Source of the DNA: Candidatus Limnocylindrales bacterium | GTDB taxonomy: Bacteria; Moduliflexota; Moduliflexia; Moduliflexales; JAUQPW01 | NCBI GenBank assembly: GCA_035559535.1 | Contig: DATMBG010000051.1 | Location: 1-64,000, forward strand | Reading direction: 5' to 3' | Length of the DNA: 64,000 nt | Shown here: piece after piece, positions 51,670-58,695 of the stretch | Position numbering within the stretch: the stretch's first letter is position 1 | How the letters are laid out: each line of letters opens with the position of its first letter | Program-made: the position numbers and the translations under genes | Notes under the pieces: model-generated | Told to the model about the DNA's origin: nothing | Database searches by the model: none | What the model saw: only the letters and a program-made list of their open reading frames with translations

Positions 51670-52971
51670 TTACCTTCCAATTCCATAGTACTCAAAGCCC
51701 ATTTTTCGCGTAATCTTGGGGTCATAGATATTACGTCCGTCGAAGATAATGGGTCTTTGCATGGAGTTTCTGATTTTCTCATCGGTATTAAGATACCTAA
51801 ACTCGTTCCACTCTGTGACCAGCGTCAAGGCATCGGCCCCTTTGGCTACTTCGTAAGCATTTTCACAGTAGGTAATATGGGGAAAGATCTTTCGTGCATT
51901 TTCCATGGCAACCGGATCATAGGCTTTGACTTTAGCCCCTTCTGCTAATAACTTTGAAATAATCTCCACCGATTTGGCTTCTCGCATATCATCTGTATTG
52001 GGTTTGAAGGCCAATCCCAGGACCCCTATGACTTTACCTTGAAGGCTCCCCAATACCCGCTTCATCATGTTAATAAAATGGGTGGTCCGTTCCATGTTGA
52101 TTTCATTGACGGCTTTCAGGAGCTTAAAGTCATATCCGTATCGGGCCGAGGTATGGATAAGCGATTGTACATCTTTGGGAAAACAAGATCCTCCATATCC
52201 CAATCCCGCATTTAGAAAAGCGCGACCAATTCTGGAATCAAATCCCATTCCTTTCGTGACCTGGGTTACATCTGCTCCCACTTTCTCACAGATATTGGCA
52301 ATAGCGTTGATAAAGGAAATTTTGGTTGCCAGAAAGGCATTGGAAGCATATTTAATCATCTCCGCACTGTGAACATCGGTAATCAGCATGGGGCTTTCCA
52401 GAGGGGCATACAATTCCAGCAGGATCATGGCTACATTCTGATTTGGGGCTCCGATAACAATACGCTCCGGATAAAGTGTATCGTTGATGGCCGATCCTTC
52501 CCGCAGAAATTCCGGGTTTGAGACCACGTCAAAGTCTACATTACGCCGCTTGTTCGTCTCTATAATCTGCCGGACCAGGTCTCCGGTACCCGGTGGAACA
52601 GTGCTTTTATTCACAATAACTTTATATCTATCAATAGCCCGTGCAATTCCCCTGGCCACTTCTTCCACCTGACTGAGGTCCGTCTCCCCGTTTTCCTTGG
52701 GAGGGGTTCCAACGGCAATAAAAATAACCTCGGATTTTCTTACGGCCATATCCAGGTCACAAGTAAAAAATAACCGTCGCTCCTTGGTATCATCGGTATT
52801 TCGGGCAACCATTTCCTTCAGGCCCGGCTCGTAGATGGGCATAATGCCTTTTTTAAGCTTTTCTATCTTTTCTTCATCTTTATCTACACAAATTACTTCA
52901 TTCCCTAAATCGGCAAATACGGCTCCGGTAACTAAACCTACATAACCCGTGCCAATAACTGAAACGTTCAT
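51670..52971 (-). CDS. ugd: UDP-glucose 6-dehydrogenase
   Basis: A 433-residue UDP-glucose/GDP-mannose dehydrogenase. It has VIGTGYVGLVTGAVFADLG (N-terminal NAD site), AVGTPPKENGETDLS, FLREGSAINDTLYPERIVIG, the catalytic Cys in GLGYGGSCFPKDV and LAFKPNTDDMREAKS. It oxidises UDP-glucose to UDP-glucuronate. With the UXS gene downstream it gives UDP-xylose. The start MNVSVIGTG at 52971 is chosen from the family; H9 begins four bases upstream and there is no adjacent ribosome site. Confidence 0.94.
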   Translation of the reverse strand: MNVSVIGTGYVGLVTGAVFADLGNEVICVDKDEEKIEKLKKGIMPIYEPGLKEMVARNTDDTKERRLFFTCDLDMAVRKSEVIFIAVGTPPKENGETDLSQVEEVARGIARAIDRYKVIVNKSTVPPGTGDLVRQIIETNKRRNVDFDVVSNPEFLREGSAINDTLYPERIVIGAPNQNVAMILLELYAPLESPMLITDVHSAEMIKYASNAFLATKISFINAIANICEKVGADVTQVTKGMGFDSRIGRAFLNAGLGYGGSCFPKDVQSLIHTSARYGYDFKLLKAVNEINMERTTHFINMMKRVLGSLQGKVIGVLGLAFKPNTDDMREAKSVEIISKLLAEGAKVKAYDPVAMENARKIFPHITYCENAYEVAKGADALTLVTEWNEFRYLNTDEKIRNSMQRPIIFDGRNIYDPKITRKMGFEYYGIGR

Positions 52972-52975
52972 TCTT

Positions 52976-53038
52976 AAAAAGTGAAAGGTAGAAGGCAAAA
53001 AGGTAAAATCACCCTGTGCCTTGCTCCTTTCACCTTGC
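52976..53038. repeat. Heptad-repeat hairpin H9, just before ugd
   Basis: The right arm, read as complement, gives AAGGTGA AAGGAGC AAGGCAC AGGG, a 7-base period. The left arm GTGAAAGGTAGAAGGCAAAA pairs with its complement. Only three bases separate it from the end of the gene upstream. Confidence 0.8.
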
Positions 53039-53041
53039 GAG

Positions 53042-55390
53042 CTAATACGCACCTTTTCCCCGTAAAGCCACAGGGATTGTCCTCAAAATGATCTTTAGGT
53101 CATTGGAAAGGGACCAGTTTCGTATATAGTATAAATCTAGTTTGACCATCTCGTTAAAACTTAATCCACTCCGTCCACTTACTTGCCAAAGCCCTGTGAT
53201 ACCCGGTTTAACCCATAACCGCCGGTATTGCCACTCCTGGTACCGGGCTACTTCATCGGGTAAAGGTGGTCGAGGTCCGACCAGACTCATCTCGCCTTTA
53301 ATTACGTTAATCAACTGAGGTAACTCGTCCAGACTAAACCGCCTGAGAATTTTTCCGACCTTCGTTAATCTGGGATCCTCCCGGATCTTGAATAAAGGCC
53401 CATCTGCCTCGTTGAGATGCTCAAGAAATTCCCTTTGTTCTTCTGCTTCTTTATACATGGACCGAAATTTGTACATCAAAAATCGCCGCCGGTTTTGACC
53501 AACCCTTTCTTGCCGAAACAAAACAGGCCCCGGAGACTCCCACTTGATCAAGATTCCTATAGCGAGAAGTAGTGGGGACAAAAGAACAAGCCCGGTTAAG
53601 GAGAGGATCAAATCTAAAGCCCGTTTAAGAAAAAGATTAATCCCATGAAGGGGATCTGCTTCAAAGGTAATGGTGGGAATACCAGCCAGTTCCTCGATAG
53701 TAGCCCGGGGGGTTAAAATTTCACTCACATCTGTTACAACGCGAACATGGAGGGTTTCTGTACCATTCTTAGCTATCAGGTTAAAAATCTCGTCTTGCAA
53801 AGGATCTAACTCTGTTACGATCACCTCGTTGATTTTCTGATCTGTAACCAGATGAGGAAGATCTTTGAGGGTACCCAATATGGGAAGGGTTGACAGAGGA
53901 GTCGCTGAGAATCTGGACCCGGGGGAGATCTGGTATTTTTCCTCCTTACCTCCATTCTTAGTTTCTTTGCCTTCAGGCTTTCCGGGCATGGCCACAAATC
54001 CTACCACGTCATACCCCAATTCCCGATGTTTATCCAGTTCTTTTTTCAAACTGGAAGCTTCTAAACCGGTTCCTAAAATAAGAACTCGTTTTAAATCGAA
54101 ACCTTGCTTCCGTAAAAATCTGAAAACACCCACCAGGGTCCAGCGAAACAAAAAGGCAAAACCGCTTCCAAGGATTCCAAAAATAAGGGTGATGGACCGG
54201 GAAAACTCATAACCCTGGGTCAAATAAGTACCTGCCATAATCATAAGGCAACTGATTCCCATGGCTTTAAGGACCCGGAAGAGTTCATCAACCCAAAGAA
54301 GTCCCCTCGGAAATTTATATAAGTGAAGAAAATGAAAAACCGTTAGAGTCGTGACATTAATAAAAATCAAAAAGTCTCTATAAATCCAGAAGGGAAGATC
54401 CGGTTTTTCTAAAAAAAGTCCTATTCCGTCGGATAGACCCAGGGCGAGACTTTTTCTCAGTTGATAAGCCCCATAAAAAGAAAGATTAACCACAAGTATA
54501 TCCGAGATGACAAATACCGTATGGGTCAGGAGGCTGTTATATTTGCGAAGAAAATACATGAGATCGCTCCATTTATCGAAAAAATGAAGCATACTTCGAA
54601 GATGAGAGAAAAAGGTTCGATGGGTCGGTCCTCGGGCACTCTCCCGCCGGTGCTGATGGATCATCTCAGCATGGGGAAAATAGCAAACCTTCCAACCCCC
54701 TTTTTTCATCCGGTAACACCAGTCTACATCCTCAAAGTAAAGAAAGAATCGCTCATCCATACTCCCCACATCTTCCAGCGCCTTCCGTCGTACCAACATG
54801 CAGGCCCCTAAAACCCAATCCACTTCCCGAACAGAGGCATGATCCCAATCCATCATCAAATGATTTCGTACGATCTTACTATCGGGAAACAGTCTGCGAA
54901 GAGGAGTTCTTCTCAAAAGGAGCGTCCTGAAAGTATAAAAAGTTCGACAGGAGTACTGTAACGTACCATCCGGATTGAGAAGCTTTCCTCCTACGATACC
55001 TACCTGCTGGTTTTCATCCATAAACTGAACCATCCGCTCAATGGCGCCAGGTTTTACCTGAACATCAGGATTCATCAGCAGGAGATATTCCCCCTCGGCT
55101 ATCCGGATACCCTGGTTGATCGCACGGGCATAACCTACGTTGGTTTCGTTGATCAGTAGCTGTACCTCCGGAAATTTTCCACGAACCATTTCTACCGATC
55201 CATCCTCAGAATGGTTATCGATAACGATAATCTGTCGGTTGGCCGTTGTTCCCGGTCCATAGTTCATGGTTTGTGAAGTAACCGCAACTTCCTCGTCCGG
55301 ATCCTCAGGACGATCGGCCAGAATCGAGTTTAAACAAAGCTCCAGCAAATCCTTTGTTTTATAATTGACGATAATAATAGAGAGCTTCAT
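53042..55390 (-). CDS. Fusion: GT2 glycosyltransferase + polyprenyl glycosylphosphotransferase
   Basis: A 782-residue two-enzyme protein. Residues 1-270 are a GT2 transferase: SIIIVNYKTKDLLELCL, IVIDNHSEDGS, the nucleotide-sugar site LLLMNPDVQV and LYFEDVDWCYRM. Residues 290-435 are four to five membrane helices, 440-570 a Rossmann-like domain, and 590-782 the phosphoglycosyltransferase (WbaP/ExoY type): FLKRALDLILSLTGLVLLSP, MYKFRSM, RFSLDELPQLINVIKGEMS and VGPRPPLPDEV. The C-terminal enzyme should load the first sugar phosphate onto undecaprenyl phosphate, and the N-terminal enzyme could add a later sugar. Fusion of the two is unusual. Confidence 0.9.
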   Translation of the reverse strand: MKLSIIIVNYKTKDLLELCLNSILADRPEDPDEEVAVTSQTMNYGPGTTANRQIIVIDNHSEDGSVEMVRGKFPEVQLLINETNVGYARAINQGIRIAEGEYLLLMNPDVQVKPGAIERMVQFMDENQQVGIVGGKLLNPDGTLQYSCRTFYTFRTLLLRRTPLRRLFPDSKIVRNHLMMDWDHASVREVDWVLGACMLVRRKALEDVGSMDERFFLYFEDVDWCYRMKKGGWKVCYFPHAEMIHQHRRESARGPTHRTFFSHLRSMLHFFDKWSDLMYFLRKYNSLLTHTVFVISDILVVNLSFYGAYQLRKSLALGLSDGIGLFLEKPDLPFWIYRDFLIFINVTTLTVFHFLHLYKFPRGLLWVDELFRVLKAMGISCLMIMAGTYLTQGYEFSRSITLIFGILGSGFAFLFRWTLVGVFRFLRKQGFDLKRVLILGTGLEASSLKKELDKHRELGYDVVGFVAMPGKPEGKETKNGGKEEKYQISPGSRFSATPLSTLPILGTLKDLPHLVTDQKINEVIVTELDPLQDEIFNLIAKNGTETLHVRVVTDVSEILTPRATIEELAGIPTITFEADPLHGINLFLKRALDLILSLTGLVLLSPLLLAIGILIKWESPGPVLFRQERVGQNRRRFLMYKFRSMYKEAEEQREFLEHLNEADGPLFKIREDPRLTKVGKILRRFSLDELPQLINVIKGEMSLVGPRPPLPDEVARYQEWQYRRLWVKPGITGLWQVSGRSGLSFNEMVKLDLYYIRNWSLSNDLKIILRTIPVALRGKGAY

Positions 55391-55419
55391 TAATTAGTCC
55401 CTATTCGATGGTTTTTATA

Positions 55420-56733
55420 TTAGATAATAAGCTCCGGACAACGGCTGAAGATAGCCGATCCCACCTTTTTATATCCATTATATCTGAGAACGTTATACAG
55501 GACCCGGAGGTAAAAGCTTATCAATCTACCTGTTTTAGGAAAGAAAGCCGATGAATGAGTCTGTTTCGGGTTTAAACAGAATATTTCTAAGGGTTGAAGG
55601 ACCGAAGGCCAGGAGAACTTATCGGCAATTCGACGTACATTGGCTCGACATTGCTCAACCTTTTCGGGATGGTCTGCCAATTCCAATATAGCCGCCTTCA
55701 TTTGATCTACAGATTCCGGGTCGACCGTGATGCCTAAACCCTCTTTTTCGATCAAATCACCCCAGAAATCTCCTCTGGTAGCGATAACAGGTAGCCCACA
55801 CCACAGGTAATCTAAAATGCGAGTCCTCCCTGCCAGACGAGACTCGAAGCTTGCAAAATGGGTACTGATCCCTATATCGGCTTCTAGAAGATAGTTCTGC
55901 CGCTCTTGATAAGGAATCCACTGCTCGGTGAAGAACACATACCGATCATATAATCCTAACTCCTGGCTGAGTTTAAGAATCTCTTTATGGGACTGGGGAA
56001 CGGGATCCTCTATCTTACCTAAAAAAACCAGTTTAATATCTGAACGTATCCGATGAATCTCATGAACTGCCCTTATAACTATGCAAGGATCAAACCAACT
56101 CCAGAGCCCCCCACCCCATAAAATCACCTTATCTGAGGCTGAGATTCCTTTCCTTACCCCCTTGAGAACCTGCTGGGTATGGACCGGTTTTTCAGCCGGT
56201 AATCCAAAGGGAACCGGTTGAATCAATTTTTTCAACTCCGGATCTTCTCGATAAAGTTCATGGGTGATTCTTCCCCAGGCGGCCAGCATCCCGATCCAAA
56301 AATCCCGTTGTCGCTCATGACTACAAATAAAAAAATCCCCTCGATTTAAGAGCAATTGAACCCGAGCTAAATAATAGGCCAGGGATAACCGGGCTTCCGA
56401 TAGGGAAGAACTCCTGTGATGCTCCAGGAGTTCTATAGGCAAAGGAGCATAGAGATCTACGACTAGAGGCTTTTGAGAAAGAAAAATCAAATCTAGAGGG
56501 AATTTGTACCCTGTTGTCACAATGACATCCGCCCAGCCTAACCACCGCTTCAAGTTCTTCCGGGTCGTCTTAAAAATTTGAAATTTAGCAGAGATGAGAT
56601 CCGTCTCACCTGGAACCAACAGAACCACGGCGTGTTTTTCGGCAAGGTAAGTGGCCATTTCCCAGTATCGTATTCCAGGCCCGGTCATCCGTTGATTCAC
56701 CGGGTTTGAACTGATCAGCAGAACGGAACTCAT
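55420..56733 (-). CDS. GT-B glycosyltransferase (GT4-like)
   Basis: A 437-residue GT-B protein. N-terminal domain: VLLISSNPVNQRMTGPGIRYWEMA; C-terminal domain: VILWGGGLWSWFDPCIVIRA, the FLGKIEDPVP segment, IGISTHFASFESRLAGRTRILDYLWCGLPVI and TRGDFWGDLIEKEGLGITV. The ...FESRLAGRTRILDYLWCGLPV region is where GT4 enzymes bind the donor. The sugar is unknown. Its ATG overlaps the stop of the upstream peptidase gene (ATGA), and H10 precedes it. Confidence 0.87.
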   Translation of the reverse strand: MSSVLLISSNPVNQRMTGPGIRYWEMATYLAEKHAVVLLVPGETDLISAKFQIFKTTRKNLKRWLGWADVIVTTGYKFPLDLIFLSQKPLVVDLYAPLPIELLEHHRSSSLSEARLSLAYYLARVQLLLNRGDFFICSHERQRDFWIGMLAAWGRITHELYREDPELKKLIQPVPFGLPAEKPVHTQQVLKGVRKGISASDKVILWGGGLWSWFDPCIVIRAVHEIHRIRSDIKLVFLGKIEDPVPQSHKEILKLSQELGLYDRYVFFTEQWIPYQERQNYLLEADIGISTHFASFESRLAGRTRILDYLWCGLPVIATRGDFWGDLIEKEGLGITVDPESVDQMKAAILELADHPEKVEQCRANVRRIADKFSWPSVLQPLEIFCLNPKQTHSSAFFPKTGRLISFYLRVLYNVLRYNGYKKVGSAIFSRCPELII

Positions 56734-57737
56734 GACATATGGGAACGGGGAGGTAGGGAGGGGTATGGGTGCGGGGTTACAGGAATTTCATCTCTACCTC
56801 CATACTCTTCTACTTTCCTATCCTCTTCTTCCCAGGTCTTTTCTATTTCTCTCATCTTTCGTTTCTTAAAAAGATAAGCCCCGAAGAAAATGAGTGTAAT
56901 AAGACCCCAGAGCACGGTTATACTGGTTACAACGGGAATCCAGGAATGCTTCTCCCTGAGGTTTCGCTGCCAGTCTTGTTCCAATGTGTTCAAATCTACA
57001 CCTGTCGCTCTCCGCAGAGCCGTTTCCGGACTTACTCCCTCTCCCAGGTTCTTGATAAGCCGATGAAGTGCATCTTTCCCGTAGGTATTCAGAATATAGG
57101 TCACCAGACTCAGGCTCTGGGCGTAGGCAATTCGAGCTTGTGCTGCATCGGACGGGAAAGAAAGGGTGAGCTCAGAGAGAGGGATAAAATTCTCTAAAAG
57201 TGCCACTTCCTGAAGGGTCATCTCCTCCGGAACTCCCCATTCTTTGGCTTCATACATGGCAAATCCTTCTGAAAGCCATCGGGGTGCTCCACCTATAGAT
57301 TCTAAAGCCTGTTCGAGGGCAATATGGGCAAACTCATGTTTAAAAAGTTGAAGGGGATCCAGAACCTGACCGTTAATAACCAGAGAAGATCGCATGACAA
57401 TCCGATTTAAGGATGGATAAGCTACCCCCACGGCCCAATGTGGAACATCCTGAGAATAGGGTTGTTTCTCCTTAAAACAGGTCTCAGTAGGGCAGAGATA
57501 AACCGAGATTTTTGCCTTGGGTCTATACCCCAGATCCTCGGTTACCTCCTCGTAAATTTTATCTACCTTAAGACTCAAGAACTCCACCAACTTCTGGTTC
57601 TCTCCAAGATAATGGAGGTAAAAATGCCGGGTAGACCGGGTCTTCCATTCCTCCGCAAAGGCCGGAAGTGTTCCTATACCCCCTAGAAAAAATAGGATTA
57701 AAAGAATCTCTATCCGGCTATTTCCTTTAAGTTTCAT
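56730..57737 (-). CDS. Gluzincin-type metallopeptidase (Peptidase_MA-like), membrane-anchored
   Basis: A 335-residue protein. Signal peptide (1-28, ending AFA), zinc site HEFAH (H134, E135, H138) and third ligand Glu in WLSEGFAMYEA (E157) as in gluzincins with HExxH...E. A membrane segment follows at about 269-290 (VVTSITVLWGLITLIFFGAYL), and a charged cytoplasmic tail. The tail (about 305-335), with VEEYGGRDEIPVTPHPYPSL, is encoded by repeat H10 and probably is not an old part of the protein. The start ATG overlaps the thioesterase stop by 11 bases. Its target is unknown. Confidence 0.85.
   Translation of the reverse strand: MKLKGNSRIEILLILFFLGGIGTLPAFAEEWKTRSTRHFYLHYLGENQKLVEFLSLKVDKIYEEVTEDLGYRPKAKISVYLCPTETCFKEKQPYSQDVPHWAVGVAYPSLNRIVMRSSLVINGQVLDPLQLFKHEFAHIALEQALESIGGAPRWLSEGFAMYEAKEWGVPEEMTLQEVALLENFIPLSELTLSFPSDAAQARIAYAQSLSLVTYILNTYGKDALHRLIKNLGEGVSPETALRRATGVDLNTLEQDWQRNLREKHSWIPVVTSITVLWGLITLIFFGAYLFKKRKMREIEKTWEEEDRKVEEYGGRDEIPVTPHPYPSLPPRSHMS
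56738..56838. repeat. Heptad-repeat hairpin H10, inside the end of the peptidase gene
   Basis: A G-rich arm (TATGGGA ACGGGGA GGTAGGG AGGGGTA TGGGTGC) at 56738-56776 and a pyrimidine-rich arm (CTACCTC CATACTC TTCTACT TTCCTAT, from 56794). Both have a step of about seven. It ends five bases before the start of the glycosyltransferase gene, yet it is translated as the tail of the peptidase protein. Confidence 0.65.
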
Positions 57738-58152
57738 TTTTAATCTGTTTGGATACAATCCCTCGAAATCTCTCCGACCAGGGGGTAGATTTCTGGGTCT
57801 TAGGGTCAATCTGAACATGCACTTGGGTAGCCTCCAAAATCTCCTCTTTAGTTTTATCATTAATAATTCGGAAGCGCAAATGAAGGCTTGAATTCCCAAG
57901 CTTGATGACCTCGACAAAAATCCTTAAAAGATCGAAAAATCGAGCCGGTCTAAAATATCGAATGTGCATCTCTACAGTGACTACTGTATCCTCAATACGT
58001 ATGGTCTCTTCTTCAGAAAATCCCAAACTCTGCCAGAATTCGTCCCTTGCTCGATCTAAATAAGGGAAGAACCTTCCATAATAAACGCGACCCTGCGCAT
58101 CGGTATCGGCATAGGCCACCCGCAAACAATAGGAAAAGGTTTCAGTTGAAAT
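57727..58152 (-). CDS. YbgC/4-hydroxybenzoyl-CoA-like acyl-CoA thioesterase, probable ATT start
   Basis: A hotdog-fold thioesterase of 141 residues. The motif RVAYADTDAQGRVYYGRFFPYLDRARDEF holds the catalytic Asp of YbgC-type enzymes (YADTD...GRVYYGRF). It hydrolyses acyl-CoA; the exact acyl group is unknown. There is no ATG in a suitable place. An ATT at 58150-58152 gives the start STETFSYCLRVAYADTD, which is the normal family N terminus, and a GGGAGG site lies exactly seven bases before it. A TTG at 58123-58125 would cut off the first beta strand. It heads the seven-gene minus-strand run. Confidence 0.82.
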   Translation of the reverse strand: MSTETFSYCLRVAYADTDAQGRVYYGRFFPYLDRARDEFWQSLGFSEEETIRIEDTVVTVEMHIRYFRPARFFDLLRIFVEVIKLGNSSLHLRFRIINDKTKEEILEATQVHVQIDPKTQKSTPWSERFRGIVSKQIKNET

Positions 58153-58695
58153 AATTATACCTCCCGTTTTTTAGACCTAAAAATCTCTTACCCTTTATAA
58201 TGACAAAAGCCGATCCTGTCAAATAAAATCTCTCAGGTGAGCGAAAGCCCAGGCAGGAACCTTCGATCCGCAGCCTGGCAAAAGAACTTCTTTGCTTAGT
58301 ATAAGCCCTGGGTCTTCCGGAGGTCCTACCACTAAACTTACCTTCCCTCTGAAGCAGAGGCAGGAAGATCTCCAGGTACTTTCCCAAGTAGTTGGAATAG
58401 AGCTTTTAAATCTGGAAGAGGTAAGAACAAACCATTGGCAACCGTGATTCTAAAGCCTGACCATCAATGCCAGAGCCCAGCCATGGGGGATATTCTAGGG
58501 GGATTGAGATCTTTTCACAATTATCTTTAAGGTTTGTTATCTTGATAGATTAGATCCAGGTGACTAATTTATAAAATAACAAAATTTTCATTGGAGCAGG
58601 ATAAAAGATTTGTTTTTATAATTAACCAAAACCCCTAATAAAGTATAGACGGATTAAGCTTTCCCCTATACTTGCCGATCCTTAAGGAGCCTGTA
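58153..58695. other. 543-base divergent spacer
   Basis: It separates the minus-strand polysaccharide run from the plus-strand molybdoenzyme gene and must hold both promoters. The part 58200-58440 has a less AT-rich, gene-like composition but no intact frame I can support. From 58510 on it is AT-rich, with no convincing promoter boxes. Confidence 0.4.
58160..58165 (-). promoter_or_regulatory. Ribosome-binding site that points to an ATT start codon
   Basis: GGGAGG on the minus strand, with a 7-base spacer (TATAATT) to the ATT at 58152. It is the only strong ribosome site near the thioesterase gene and it fits no ATG, GTG or TTG in the right frame. Confidence 0.6.

Noticed and set aside
58142-58387. 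Minus-strand frame of 81 codons upstream of the thioesterase
   Set aside because: The sequence has no recognisable domain, its end overlaps the proposed ATT start region and composition looks like leader or decayed DNA.
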